NCBI RefSeq assembly: GCF_000981385.1
Contig: NZ_LATZ01000003.1
Coordinates: 62,001-126,000, forward strand
Origin: Bacillus sp. SA1-12
Lineage (GTDB): Bacteria > Bacillota > Bacilli > Bacillales > Bacillaceae
Direction of reading: 5' to 3'
Length of the DNA: 64,000 bases
Positions 17,349 through 27,307 of this stretch are shown piece after piece (within the stretch, counting starts at the first letter, position 1; each line of letters begins with the position of its first letter). Position numbers and translations under genes: made by a program. A model generated the notes under the pieces. It was not told where the DNA came from. It was given only the letters and a program-made list of their open reading frames with translations, and ran no database searches.

Positions 17349-18191
17349 TTGACTAGAACAATCGTAATTTTTATTGGTTCTCTTTTAATTGCAATAGCCT
17401 ATAATCAATTTCTGATCCCACACGAAGTGTTAAGTGCAGGAATTAGTGGGATTGCCATAATTATTGGTTTATTAACACCTTTTGATACGGGGGTAATGAA
17501 TTTCTTATTGAATTTGCCGTTGTTGATTTTTGGGATGATGAAGCTTGGAAAACGATTTATCTCGTATACAATTTTGAGTGTTATTGTTCTATCAACAGCC
17601 CTTTATTACTTACCTGTGTATGCGGTTAGCTCAGATCCAATTCTCTCATCCATTTTTGGCGGGGTATTGTCTGGTATTGGAATCGGAATTATATTGAGGT
17701 ACTCAGGATCAACAGGCGGCTTTGACATAATTGGAATGATACTAGCAAAGAAAATGGATTTCCCAATAGGAGCTATTCTAACAGGATTAAATGGAATTGT
17801 GATTTTGGCTTCTGGTTTCCTGCTAAATTGGGATTCTGCTCTTAATACATTAGTGTCTATTTTTATTACTGGGAAAGTAATTGATTCCATTCATACTCAC
17901 CACATGAAATTGACAGTCACTATTATTACGGACAAAGGCGAAGAGGTACGTGATAAGCTATTAAGTCAGCTCTACCGAGGAATTACGATTATGGACGGAG
18001 AGGGCGGCTATACACAAATTAAGCGCAAGATATTAATGACAGTTATTTCCCGATATGAACTTGCTGATATGAAGCAATGTATTCGCGATGTTGACCCGCA
18101 AGCATTTGTGAATATTACCCAGACTGTTGATGTGATGGGTTTATTTAATCGCGATCAATCGAAGACAGCATTGCAAATGAAGAATTTGTAA
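17349..18191 (+). CDS. YitT-family membrane protein (DUF2179), first copy
   Basis: 280-aa protein with five or six predicted membrane helices in the first 190 residues, including the family motif YSGSTGGFDIIGMIL, and a soluble C-terminal DUF2179 domain from about 195. The function of YitT-family proteins is not established. The start chosen is the TTG at 17349, giving MTRTIVIFIG, because AAAGGA lies 8 nt upstream; the ATG at 17340 overlaps that site and leaves no spacing. A second copy lies at 41812-42654. Confidence 0.82.
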   Translation: MTRTIVIFIGSLLIAIAYNQFLIPHEVLSAGISGIAIIIGLLTPFDTGVMNFLLNLPLLIFGMMKLGKRFISYTILSVIVLSTALYYLPVYAVSSDPILSSIFGGVLSGIGIGIILRYSGSTGGFDIIGMILAKKMDFPIGAILTGLNGIVILASGFLLNWDSALNTLVSIFITGKVIDSIHTHHMKLTVTIITDKGEEVRDKLLSQLYRGITIMDGEGGYTQIKRKILMTVISRYELADMKQCIRDVDPQAFVNITQTVDVMGLFNRDQSKTALQMKNL

Positions 18192-18512
18192 ACGGGAGAA
18201 TAGATTTCTCTAACATAAAATAAAGATGTTGTTCATTTTGAAAGGTGCCTTTTTGGCTCTTTTTTTTTTGAGAAAAAGCTTACTCGATTTTGATGTATCG
18301 TTCTTGAATCTATCCTATGGTACTTTTATGAAAATAAACCACTTTCATTTAAAGAAGGATTTGTCGATAACGTTTTCTTATTGCGATTTATAATTAAGTT
18401 ATAATTTTCTTATTTTTATTTTCGAATATAGTAATAGTAAAAGAGTAAAATCATCTTGAAAAAGGGATCCGATCTAAAATATGTTATTGAAAATAAGTGG
18501 AGGAGGAAAACA
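18192..18512. other. Intergenic region before the methyltransferase gene
   Basis: 321 nt. A weak hairpin followed by nine T (about 18239-18270) may end the YitT-family gene. The rest is AT-rich and without clear motifs. Confidence 0.35.
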
Positions 18513-19280
18513 ATGGATATAAAAAAAGATGTTCAAAAACAATTTGGTCGAAGTTCAGATCATTATGTAACAAGCACAGGACACCGAAAAGGAGGAGATT
18601 TGAATAAGTTGGTTGAAATGGCCCGGTTGAAAGGAAAGGAGGAGGTTCTTGACGTAGCTACAGGGGGTGGACATATGGCCAATGCTCTTGCTCCGCTTGT
18701 ACAAAACGTGACTGCCTTGGATTTAACACCTGAAATGTTATCAGCTGCTGAAAAGTTTATAAAAGGGAACGGACACGAAAACGTTGTATTTGTAGAAGGG
18801 GATGCAGAAAAAATGCCCTTTCCTGACGAAACATTTGATCTAGTTACTTGCCGTATTGCTCCGCATCATTTCCCAAACATTGATCATTTTATAAGCGAAG
18901 TTTATCGTGTGCTAAATCACGGTGGAACATTCTTATTGGATGATAATGTCGCTCCTGAGAACGATGAATTTGATCAATTCTATAATACTCTTGAAAAAGT
19001 GAGAGACTATAGCCATTACCGGGCATGGAAAAAATCAGAGTGGCTTCAAAAACTTGAATTAAAGGGGTTTGAAATTCAAGAATTGCATCGTTTCGAGAAA
19101 CAGTTTGAATTTGAGAGCTGGTGTAATCGTATGCATTTATCAGACTCACAGAAAGCTGATTTAAACGAATTTATCCTTAAGTCTTCCGAAAAAGTAAAAC
19201 AGAAATTCCGGATACAAATAACTGATACTCAAATAACTTCATTTCTTGGAGAGGCAATTTTAGTAAGGGCAACAAAATGA
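18513..19280 (+). CDS. Class I SAM-dependent methyltransferase
   Basis: 255-aa methyltransferase of the UbiE/type-11 group. The SAM-binding motif VLDVATGGGHMA is at about residues 44-55. The second-strand acidic residue follows in LDLTPEM, and FDLVTCRIAPHHFP is motif IV with the post-motif aromatic and Pro. The substrate is unknown; no quinone-pathway genes are near. GGAGGAGG lies 6 nt before the ATG at 18513; an in-frame TTG at 18456 lacks such a site. Confidence 0.85.
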   Translation: MDIKKDVQKQFGRSSDHYVTSTGHRKGGDLNKLVEMARLKGKEEVLDVATGGGHMANALAPLVQNVTALDLTPEMLSAAEKFIKGNGHENVVFVEGDAEKMPFPDETFDLVTCRIAPHHFPNIDHFISEVYRVLNHGGTFLLDDNVAPENDEFDQFYNTLEKVRDYSHYRAWKKSEWLQKLELKGFEIQELHRFEKQFEFESWCNRMHLSDSQKADLNEFILKSSEKVKQKFRIQITDTQITSFLGEAILVRATK

Positions 19281-19480
19281 TAAAACAAAGTGGCACGGGG
19301 ATTAAACCATCTATATTTATATATATCAAACTTTTAGCAATAGCATGTTTGGGATTACCTGAGCATATATGACCGGATTTATTTTTAAGAGTTAAGATAG
19401 TTTGTTGGAGCACTTATTATGAAATAATTTCATAAATATTGGCCATGCATTTCGTTTGAATTTATGTGCCACAAAAGAAA

Positions 19481-19627
19481 TTAATGACGTTCTTCCAGTA
19501 AAGAACGTAAATGGTATATTTCTTGTTTTATAATTCTTTTAACAGAAGGATCATGACATCGTTTAAAATCGTCCTTTAAGCGTTCAAGTTCTCTGCTAAA
19601 AAGGAAATGGTCATTTTTAACAAGCAT
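19481..19627 (-). CDS. Small hypothetical protein, 48 aa
   Basis: I do not recognise the product. AAGGGGG stands 6 nt ahead of an ATG at 19627 and opens a 48-codon frame of charged, helical character (MLVKNDHFLFSRELERLK onward, ending LLEERH). An in-frame ATG at 19645 is less well placed. The high Arg/Lys/Glu content and absence of membrane segments fit a small cytoplasmic protein. Confidence 0.5.
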   Translation of the reverse strand: MLVKNDHFLFSRELERLKDDFKRCHDPSVKRIIKQEIYHLRSLLEERH

Positions 19628-19879
19628 ATCCGGCCCCCTTTTCATGTTGTATAGTAGTAGATACCCGTTATTAAACGATCTAAAACTTGATGGTGTAATC
19701 ATATTGTAACAATTGAAATAATTCTTTAAGAATCTTTATGTAAGGTCAGTTTTCAAGGAAATAATTCTGAAGATGAAAGAACACCATTCTGTATAGAAAT
19801 TTTCAATAGGTAAAAGAAGGGAAAAGGCAGGTTTTTCAGAAATTAATAGGTATTATCATTTCAAAGGAGGAGTGCCTTA

Positions 19880-20269
19880 GTGGATAGAGAGATAAATAAA
19901 TCACCTATTAAAAATCGGATTGGCGGCGTGTTTATACCAGTTCGTGACCTTGAAAAATCGAAAGAATGGTATAATAAAATGCTAGGGGTAAAGGATGGAG
20001 AAGTATATTTTGGTCATATCTATACGGTACCGATGGAAGGTACTGCCGGATTAATTTTAGATACAATGCCAAAATGGCGAGATGAACATAATCACCTTGC
20101 AACCTATAATGTGCCATCCATTCAATTTGTAACAGATGATCTTCATGCCTCCTATCAGTTTTTGAAGGAACATCAGGTTGAATTGGTAACAGGCATTGAA
20201 GATGATTTTTATTTTGTCTTAAAAGACTTGGATGGTAATTTATTGATGATTTGCAAGGAGCATTCATAA
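19880..20269 (+). CDS. VOC-superfamily (glyoxalase-like) protein
   Basis: 129-aa protein with the paired beta-alpha-beta modules of the vicinal oxygen chelate fold: GGVFIPVRDLEKSKEWYNKMLG in the first half, VPSIQFVTDDLHASY and FKDLDGN-like FVLKDLDGNLLMI in the second. It could be a metal-dependent dioxygenase, isomerase or antibiotic-binding member; the substrate is not evident. It starts with GTG, with AGGAGG 9 nt upstream. Single gene with its own terminator. Confidence 0.82.
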   Translation: MDREINKSPIKNRIGGVFIPVRDLEKSKEWYNKMLGVKDGEVYFGHIYTVPMEGTAGLILDTMPKWRDEHNHLATYNVPSIQFVTDDLHASYQFLKEHQVELVTGIEDDFYFVLKDLDGNLLMICKEHS

Positions 20270-20287
20270 AGAAATTTTTTAAAAAGA

Positions 20288-20320
20288 TAAACCCCAATTT
20301 GCAAAAACAACTGGGGTTTA
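20288..20320. terminator. Bidirectional terminator
   Basis: TAAACCCCA (20288-20296) pairs with TGGGGTTTA (20312-20320); T-rich on both sides, between the convergent VOC and YisN-like genes. Confidence 0.75.
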
Positions 20321-20349
20321 TTTTACATTAGTACAAAAAGCGACCAGAA

Positions 20350-20910
20350 CTAATACTTAGAACTTATAAGGCCTCTTTCTCCAAGACTAGTCGTAAATTC
20401 AAATCGATCTGAGCAATGAACACCACGCTCAAAATGATGCTGAAGTCCACAAATAGTATTTTCATTATCAAATTGATAAAAGGAAACACCCTTTTTATGT
20501 ACTTTATTTTTTAAAAAAAGGAGATGGTTATAGGAATAAATACAATCAAAAGGCGAGAATGATAAGCTGTTAAGTTGTCTAATCAGGCGCATAAAGGTTT
20601 CATCCCGAAGCTCCTTCAGCATTTCATCAAGTGCAATTGGGAGCCTTTTTCTTATACGCACAGTATCCCCGCAATGCAATGATGTAAAGCCAAGCTCTGT
20701 TTTCACCTTTCCTAGCCCCAGCCATTCTCCTGGTTTCCAGCCGTGAGGACTCAAAATTTCTAAATAATTATCTTGAATCTCTTCTAATAAATGAAGTTCA
20801 TCATTCATATCATCATATATGACATATTGTTCGTTCGTTACTTCAATCAAGCCAATAACGTATGAACGTTTTTGATTTAGTAATAGGTCTGCTCGTTTAG
20901 AAGAATACAT
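20350..20910 (-). CDS. yisN: YisN-like protein (DUF2777 family likely)
   Basis: 186-aa soluble protein beginning MYSSKRADLLLNQKRSYVIG. Its length and its place just upstream of, and divergent from, asnO match B. subtilis yisN. Function unknown. I base the name mainly on synteny. Residues 20-80 look like an SH3-like beta domain (WLGLGKVKTELGFTSLHCGD); the C-terminal part is mixed. GGAGG is 8 nt before the ATG. Confidence 0.6.
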   Translation of the reverse strand: MYSSKRADLLLNQKRSYVIGLIEVTNEQYVIYDDMNDELHLLEEIQDNYLEILSPHGWKPGEWLGLGKVKTELGFTSLHCGDTVRIRKRLPIALDEMLKELRDETFMRLIRQLNSLSFSPFDCIYSYNHLLFLKNKVHKKGVSFYQFDNENTICGLQHHFERGVHCSDRFEFTTSLGERGLISSKY

Positions 20911-21128
20911 TCATTAAACCTCCAGTGATTGTGAAACATGTAACGATAGTTAGTGGAAATACTGTTATCAACGTTTTAGACAAAAGTGACCATGTTTATG
21001 CATGAACAGAATTTTCTGGGACAATTCAACAATGGATTTAGATGGGCATAAAATAAAATCTGCCAGAAGTAGTGGGACGTGATTTGTTTTAAAAACATGA
21101 TAATTTACCCTAGGGAGATGATGTATCA

Positions 21129-22979
21129 ATGTGTGGGATCACCGGATGGATAAACTTTAGAGAGAATATCATTCAGAAGCAGGATACTGTTAAAAAGATG
21201 ACAGAAACCCTTGAGAAAAGGGGACCAGATGACACAAACATATGGGGAGAAGAAAACGTCTTATTCGGTCACAAACGGTTAATTGTTGTAGATCCGGAAT
21301 GCGGCATTCAGCCGATGACACGGACAAAAGAAGGGAATTCTTATACGATTTGCTATAATGGTGAGTTATATAACACTGAGGACATTAGAAAGGTCCTGTT
21401 AACAAAAGGGTACACCTTCAAAGGTCATTCAGATACTGAGGTCTTGCTTCAATCCTATATCGAGTGGGAAGAAGAATGTATTCACCATTTAAATGGGATT
21501 TTCGCCTTTGCGGTTTGGGATTCTGCAAAGGAGAAGCTCTTCATTGGCAGGGACCGTTTAGGGGTAAAACCGTTATTTTACAAAGAGGCAAATGGTTCGC
21601 TTATTTTTGGTTCAGAATTAAAAGCGATTTTAGCCCACCCATCTGTTTCAGCAGTGTTAGATAAAAACGGCTTATCAGAAATATTTGGTGTCGGTCCTTC
21701 TAGAACTCCTGGAAATGGCGTCTTTAAAGGTATCGAGGAACTCCGCCCTGCCCATGCTCTAACTTTTACAAAGAATGGCTTAAAAAAATGGCGTTACTGG
21801 AATGTCGAAAGCAAACCTCATGAGGATTCTTTAGATGAGACAGCTGAAAAGGTTCACTTTTTATTTACAGATGCTGTGAAGCGGCAGCTTGTTTCAGATG
21901 TGCCATTATGTACATTTCTATCCGGCGGTGTGGATTCAAGCGCGATTACTGCAGTCGCAGCAGAACATTACAAGCAGGAAGGAAAAGGCAGACTCCATAC
22001 GTATTCAATTGATTATGAGGATAATGACAAATTTTTTAAAGCAAATGACTTTCAGCCAAATTCAGATGCACCATGGATTAATAAGATGAGTGATACATTT
22101 AATACGGTTCATCATCGCTGTGTGATTACACAGCAGGAATTAGTGGATCATTTAATCGAAGCGACAATTGTACGTGATTTGCCAGGTATGGCAGATGTTG
22201 ATTCTTCGCTGCTTTGGTTTTGCCGGGAAATTAAAAAGGAATTTGTCGTCAGCTTGTCTGGAGAGTGTGCGGACGAAATCTTTGGGGGTTACCCATGGTT
22301 TCATCGTCCTGATGATTTAGCAAGATCGGCATTTCCTTGGATGCGGTCAACTGACGAGAGAATAAAGCTGTTAAAACCAGAATGGCAGGAAAAATTGAAG
22401 TTACATGAATATGTGCAAGCACGTTATCAAGAAACGGTTAATGAAACCCCGCTTCTCGATGGAGAATCAGAATTACAAGCACAACGTCGTCAGCTCTTTT
22501 ATTTAAATATGCATTGGTTTATGACAAATTTATTAGACCGTAAAGATCGGATGAGTATGGGAGCCAGTTTAGAGGTACGGGTTCCATTTGCAGACCATCG
22601 CCTGGTTGAATATGCATGGAACATCCCTTGGGAAGTAAAGATGCATGGTGATCGTGAAAAAGGAATCTTGCGTAAAGCGTTAGAAGGAATCCTTCCAAAT
22701 GAAGTGTTGTATCGGAAGAAAAGCCCATATCCGAAGACACATAATCCGGAATATACAAGGCTGGTGAAAAATTGGCTTTCTTCACTTACAGCCAAGAAAG
22801 ATTCAATCTTACATGTGTTATTAAACAAACAAGCATTACAAGATATCATTGATTCTGAAGGGAAGGCATTCCAGGTTCCTTGGTTTGGCCAACTAATGTC
22901 GGGACCGCAGCTTTTAGCTCACTTAGCACAAATTCATGTATGGTTTGAAACTTTTGATATTAATATTGATGAAAGGTAA
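21129..22979 (+). CDS. asnO: Asparagine synthetase (glutamine-hydrolysing)
   Basis: 616-aa AsnB-type enzyme that makes asparagine from aspartate, ATP and glutamine. The N-terminal class II glutaminase starts MCGITGW, with Cys2 as nucleophile after Met removal. The synthetase domain has the PP-loop SGGVDSS (near residue 265) and SGECADEIFGGYPWFH. The close length match and position after yisN identify the sporulation-linked AsnO of B. subtilis. The ribosome binding site AGGGAG is rather far (about 11 nt) from the ATG. Confidence 0.93.
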   Translation: MCGITGWINFRENIIQKQDTVKKMTETLEKRGPDDTNIWGEENVLFGHKRLIVVDPECGIQPMTRTKEGNSYTICYNGELYNTEDIRKVLLTKGYTFKGHSDTEVLLQSYIEWEEECIHHLNGIFAFAVWDSAKEKLFIGRDRLGVKPLFYKEANGSLIFGSELKAILAHPSVSAVLDKNGLSEIFGVGPSRTPGNGVFKGIEELRPAHALTFTKNGLKKWRYWNVESKPHEDSLDETAEKVHFLFTDAVKRQLVSDVPLCTFLSGGVDSSAITAVAAEHYKQEGKGRLHTYSIDYEDNDKFFKANDFQPNSDAPWINKMSDTFNTVHHRCVITQQELVDHLIEATIVRDLPGMADVDSSLLWFCREIKKEFVVSLSGECADEIFGGYPWFHRPDDLARSAFPWMRSTDERIKLLKPEWQEKLKLHEYVQARYQETVNETPLLDGESELQAQRRQLFYLNMHWFMTNLLDRKDRMSMGASLEVRVPFADHRLVEYAWNIPWEVKMHGDREKGILRKALEGILPNEVLYRKKSPYPKTHNPEYTRLVKNWLSSLTAKKDSILHVLLNKQALQDIIDSEGKAFQVPWFGQLMSGPQLLAHLAQIHVWFETFDINIDER

Positions 22980-22994
22980 CAAATAAAATTAGTA

Positions 22995-23022
22995 AAGGGA
23001 CTGCAGATATGCAGTCCCTTAG
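22995..23022. terminator. Terminator between asnO and the MATE gene
   Basis: Perfect stem AAGGGACTGCA / TGCAGTCCCTT around GATA, just past asnO; serves the convergent minus-strand gene too. Confidence 0.75.
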
Positions 23023-23034
23023 TCTATTCTTCAA

Positions 23035-24393
23035 TTATTGAGCGACGGGTCTTTGCGCAAAGCTCTTTGTCATCCAAGCCCGGGATTTCCAACGATGAAG
23101 CATAATGATTCCTCGCACCCATTCATCTGCAATAAATGCAATCCAAACGCCGATAAGACCTAAATCAAAATGAATTCCCAATATATAGGCAACAGGAACG
23201 CTTACGCCCCACATGGACAACATCCCCATATAAGTTGGGAAACGGATATCTCCGGCAGCACGCAGAGATCCGATAAGAACCATATTAAATGCTCTTCCAG
23301 GCTCAAGTAATATGGTTAGTAGTACTAGAATTCCCCCGATTTCTAAAATCTCTTTATTGTTTGTAAAAATACCAAGGAGGGGATGAGAAAATATACTGAA
23401 GATGATGGCCATAAGCGTTGATATAGCAATACCTGAATAGAGACTTTTTAATCCCCTTGTATAAGCGGCATCATAATCCTTTGCTCCTATTAAATAACCT
23501 ATTAATATTTGGGTCCCTTGGCTTACTGCTAAGCTAAACAGCATCATAAACATCATTAAATTTTGCGTATAAATTTTAGTTGTTAATGCCTCTGTTCCTA
23601 ACATTGTTATAAAAAATGTTATCACCATCTGTGAGGTGTTATAGGAAAGTTGTTCGCCTGCAGTAGGTACACCAATATGCAAAAGGTTTCTAATATGGTG
23701 TCCTGGCAGCTTAAACAGCTCTTTAAAGTTAAACGAAAAATGAACACGTTTCTTTAATACATAAAGGATGACAATTAAACCAATTATACGTGATGCAACC
23801 GTTGATATCGCAACACCCGGAACCCCAAGTACAGGTAAGCCGAATGGGCCGAAAATGAAAAAGTAGTTACCAATGATATGGATAATATTCATACCAATTG
23901 TGATATACATCGTATCCTTCGTATAGCCATAACTTTTAAGAATGGCACTAGCTGTCATAAACAATGCTTGAATAAATGAGAAGCCCCCTACAAGCTGTAA
24001 ATAAATATTTGCCTCTGGCAAGAGTTCTCTAGGAAGATTCATCAGCATTAGAATCTCTTCACTTGATATGACAATGACGACACTTATGATAATACTTATT
24101 AAAAGGTTTGCTGAAAGAGATACAGATGAGATCTCTTTTGCTTCTCTAAAATTATTCGCACCTAAATACCTGGCAACAAGGATTGTCGTACCAGTTGCAA
24201 TAAAACCAAACATGACAATGATAAGAAATAAAATTTGATTTGATACACCAACAGCTGCTACTGCATTATCTGAATACTGGCTCAGCATCAGTGTATCCGC
24301 ACTCCCCAATAACATATGGAGCATTACCTCTATAAAAATTGGCCATGTTAGAGCAAATAATGTCATTTTACGATCTGGTTTTCCTAATGACAT
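23035..24393 (-). CDS. yisQ: MATE-family efflux transporter YisQ
   Basis: 452-aa integral membrane protein with about twelve helices in two similar halves. It carries typical MATE segments such as WPIFIEVMLHMLLGSADTLM at the N-terminus and ARYLGANNFREAKE. MATE proteins export drugs or metabolites using Na+ or H+. GGAG lies 10 nt before the ATG at 24393; an upstream TTG is not supported. It is divergent from the AraC regulator yisR, as in B. subtilis, so YisR may control it. Confidence 0.88.
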   Translation of the reverse strand: MSLGKPDRKMTLFALTWPIFIEVMLHMLLGSADTLMLSQYSDNAVAAVGVSNQILFLIIVMFGFIATGTTILVARYLGANNFREAKEISSVSLSANLLISIIISVVIVISSEEILMLMNLPRELLPEANIYLQLVGGFSFIQALFMTASAILKSYGYTKDTMYITIGMNIIHIIGNYFFIFGPFGLPVLGVPGVAISTVASRIIGLIVILYVLKKRVHFSFNFKELFKLPGHHIRNLLHIGVPTAGEQLSYNTSQMVITFFITMLGTEALTTKIYTQNLMMFMMLFSLAVSQGTQILIGYLIGAKDYDAAYTRGLKSLYSGIAISTLMAIIFSIFSHPLLGIFTNNKEILEIGGILVLLTILLEPGRAFNMVLIGSLRAAGDIRFPTYMGMLSMWGVSVPVAYILGIHFDLGLIGVWIAFIADEWVRGIIMLHRWKSRAWMTKSFAQRPVAQ

Positions 24394-24515
24394 ATTTTCC
24401 CAACTCCTTCGATTATGCGTTAACAATTCCTACTTAGTTTACAGACGTTGTTGTATAATAGAAAGAGAGTATAACGACAACTTTTGGAGAAATACGACTA
24501 TAAGGGAGATACCAG

Positions 24516-25388
24516 ATGGCATACATTGCATTTAGGGTTCCTCCGTTTCCCACCTTAATTAAAGGAGGATATGCGGTATTTGAAAAAGGAGCCAAGCACT
24601 TTAAGAGGGTATTTACAGTGTTTGATCTGATTTATGTGAAGTCAGGTGAATTATATATTACCGAGGATCAAACCCCTTATACTGTTGGTGAGGGGCAATA
24701 CATTATTTTAGTGCCGGGTTTTGAACATTTTGGGCATAAAGAATGTCATGTGAAGACGGAATATTATTGGCTGCATTTTATGATTCCTTTAGATTACGAG
24801 CTTGTAGAAGAAGGCATTGAGAATTGGGCGGATATTCAAGTATCAGAGGGTGATTTTGTTACGCCGGCATCCTATCGCTTTTGCCTTCCAAGTTTTGGAG
24901 AAACACAGAATATAAAGTTCGTAGAAAACCTATTTGATCATTTAATGAGCATGGACCATCAAACCCCTGATTATCAGCTAAGACAACAGCTGTATTTTCA
25001 AGAATTTCTCCTCCATTTGCAAAAGGAGGCATGTAAAATTCCTTCTGCTGCAGAGCGTGTTGTTGAAGAAACAGTTAAATATATTCAAGAAAATTTTAAA
25101 GAGGAAATCAAAATGGAGGCTATTGCAAATACTCTTCATTTTCACCCAGATTATATCACGCGATGTATGCAAAAAGTCATTGGTGTCACGCCAAATATGT
25201 ATTTAAATCAATATCGAATGAACCAAGCGAAAAAATTGCTGGCCACGACTGATGATAAAGTGGCAAACATCTCCCAGGAAGTAGGGATTATCGATTCAAC
25301 CTATTTCTCAAAACTCTTTAAAAGAATTGAGGGCCTAAGCCCTCTTGAGTACAGGAAAGTGATTCATAGAAGACAACAAAGAAGTTGA
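24516..25388 (+). CDS. yisR: AraC-family transcriptional regulator YisR
   Basis: 290-aa regulator. The N-terminal 150 residues form a cupin sensor domain (VKSGELYITED near 45 is a typical turn). The C-terminal 100 residues are the double HTH of AraC proteins, ending LFKRIEGLSPLEYRK. The inducer is unknown. It is divergent from yisQ with about 120 nt between, enough for two promoters. GGGAG stands about 7 nt before the ATG. Confidence 0.88.
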   Translation: MAYIAFRVPPFPTLIKGGYAVFEKGAKHFKRVFTVFDLIYVKSGELYITEDQTPYTVGEGQYIILVPGFEHFGHKECHVKTEYYWLHFMIPLDYELVEEGIENWADIQVSEGDFVTPASYRFCLPSFGETQNIKFVENLFDHLMSMDHQTPDYQLRQQLYFQEFLLHLQKEACKIPSAAERVVEETVKYIQENFKEEIKMEAIANTLHFHPDYITRCMQKVIGVTPNMYLNQYRMNQAKKLLATTDDKVANISQEVGIIDSTYFSKLFKRIEGLSPLEYRKVIHRRQQRS

Positions 25389-25390
25389 AA

Positions 25391-27148
25391 TTATTTTGTG
25401 ATAAGCAAAAATGTAAAATCATAGGGCTCCAGTGTGACAGAAAGCTGGCTGGCATGTGCTGCAAACTCTTCCATCCTCCATAGATCGAGGATGGTTTTAT
25501 CATGTAAATCCAGAGGCAGGGGAAGAGTCTGCTTTGAAGGATGATTATTCATAACCGCAATAAATAACTGATGCTCATTTTCTTTACTATAGCAGAGATA
25601 ATTTCGTTCATTGTCAGCTGCTAAGATTCTAAATGTTCCATCATTTGCCAGAATAGGGTAGCTTTTTCTCAAGTGGATCAGCTTTTTAAAAAAATTCAGC
25701 ATGTCATGATCCAGATGTTCTGCTTCCCACACCATGCACTTTCTGCAGCCGGGATCCTGCTCACCTGTCAGGCATATCTCATCCCCATAGTAAATAGAGG
25801 GGGAGCCAAGAAAGCTGAGCTGGAAGGCAGTCAAAAGCTTTACCTTTTGTCTATTCATTCGCGCAAGATTTAATAGTCGGGGGGTATCATGGCTCCCGAC
25901 TAAATTAAATGCAGCCTCATGTACAAGTTTTGGGTATTGATGAAGGCTGTTTTGCAGATCGTGACTAAATTGTTCAGCACCCATCGCATCGTAAGCAAAA
26001 AAGCGCAGAAGATGGTTTGCTAACGGATAATTCATGACCGCATCAAATTGATCGCCTGCAAGCCAAGGCAAAGCATCATGCCAAACCTCGCCTACTAGAT
26101 AAACATCTTTATTAATAGTTTTTACTGCTTGCCTAAAATCCCGCCAAAACTGATGATCGATTTCGTTTGCTACGTCTAATCTCCAGCCGTCGATTCCAAA
26201 CTCCCGAACCCAATATTGTCCAACCTCCAGCAAATACTTTCTTACCTCTGGATGCTGGGTATTTAGTTTTGGCATTTTCTTTTCAAATGCAAAGGTATGA
26301 TAGTTTGGCTCGTCATCATAAGATAGGGACGAAAAATGAAACCAATCCTTATACTGGGATGCATCCCGGTTTTTTAAAGCATCTTGAAAGGGTGGAAACT
26401 CCTCACCGCAGTGATTGAATACAGCATCAAGCATAACCCTTATCCCGCGTTTATGACATTCGGAAATCAAGCGTTTAAATGTGGCCTTATCGCCAAATTG
26501 CGGATCGATTTCCATATAATCAATCGAATCATATTTATGATTCGATCGAGCTTTAAAAATAGGAGTAAAATAAATTCCATTTATCCCTAAATCAACTAAA
26601 TAATCAAGCCGCTTGATTATCCCTTCAAAATCCCCGCCAAATATCGTGGAAGCTGTTGGTTCTGTACTATTCCAAGGCAGTGTTCCATGCGGATCATTTT
26701 CAGGATTTCCATTTGCAAATCGATCAGGAAAAATTTGATACCAAATCGTGCTCTTCACCCAATCTGGAGCGGTAAACCGATCTGAAGGGTGATGAAATGG
26801 AAAGCAAAAATAGGCAGAAAAATCCTCATGGACGGTATCACTAAATCCTTTTTCTGTGAAAAACAGCTCTTGTTCATGATTTTTTAAATGAAAGGCATAA
26901 CGCATTCGGCGCTGAGGCGGAATGACATCAATAGTCCAATAATCAAATAAATCATCATTACCGCTCTTTTGCATGTCAACAGTAATATGCTTCCAACGAT
27001 AATCTTCAAACTCAAAGGGATCGCCATAATAAAGGGTAACAGAATGTATGTCGTTTCGTTTTGCCTTTAACTGAATATGCAGGGCATTTTCATCAATAGC
27101 ATAGGCAAACTGATTTTTCGGTCGATGGTAAATGGCCTCTTTAAACAT
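25391..27148 (-). CDS. Cyclomaltodextrinase / neopullulanase (GH13_20)
   Basis: 585-aa intracellular amylase-family enzyme that hydrolyses cyclodextrins, pullulan or maltodextrins. The N-terminal domain (1-125), used for dimerisation in this subfamily, is followed by the catalytic barrel. All catalytic residues are present: nucleophile Asp325 (GWRLDVANEID), acid/base Glu354 (LVGEVWHD) and Asp421 (VGSHDTPR); region I reads DAVFNH (241-246). There is no signal peptide, so it acts on imported maltodextrins. AGGAGG lies 5-6 nt before the ATG. It is divergent from the amylase-like gene, with a cre-like box between them. Confidence 0.92.
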   Translation of the reverse strand: MFKEAIYHRPKNQFAYAIDENALHIQLKAKRNDIHSVTLYYGDPFEFEDYRWKHITVDMQKSGNDDLFDYWTIDVIPPQRRMRYAFHLKNHEQELFFTEKGFSDTVHEDFSAYFCFPFHHPSDRFTAPDWVKSTIWYQIFPDRFANGNPENDPHGTLPWNSTEPTASTIFGGDFEGIIKRLDYLVDLGINGIYFTPIFKARSNHKYDSIDYMEIDPQFGDKATFKRLISECHKRGIRVMLDAVFNHCGEEFPPFQDALKNRDASQYKDWFHFSSLSYDDEPNYHTFAFEKKMPKLNTQHPEVRKYLLEVGQYWVREFGIDGWRLDVANEIDHQFWRDFRQAVKTINKDVYLVGEVWHDALPWLAGDQFDAVMNYPLANHLLRFFAYDAMGAEQFSHDLQNSLHQYPKLVHEAAFNLVGSHDTPRLLNLARMNRQKVKLLTAFQLSFLGSPSIYYGDEICLTGEQDPGCRKCMVWEAEHLDHDMLNFFKKLIHLRKSYPILANDGTFRILAADNERNYLCYSKENEHQLFIAVMNNHPSKQTLPLPLDLHDKTILDLWRMEEFAAHASQLSVTLEPYDFTFLLITK

Positions 27149-27245
27149 AGATTCCTCCTTTATAAGCCTTTCATAGATTTTAAACTATCAATAGAATGGA
27201 CAAATATTTAGAAAAATAACCAATTTCCGTTTGACGATTGCTAAG

Positions 27246-27259
27246 TGAAAGCGCTACTC
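27246..27259 (+). promoter_or_regulatory. cre-like half-site between the two amylase-family genes
   Basis: TGAAAGCGCT matches the left ten positions of the CcpA cre consensus; the right end (ACTC) does not. It lies in the 159-nt divergent spacer, which is a sensible place for carbon catabolite control. Confidence 0.35.
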
Positions 27260-27307
27260 TAAAGATTAGAGTGAAAAAACCTTGAGTTTAGGAGGAACGG
27301 AGATTAA

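Noticed and set aside
22499..22849. 116-codon minus-strand frame inside asnO
   Set aside because: Entirely antisense to conserved asnO coding sequence with no own start signals.
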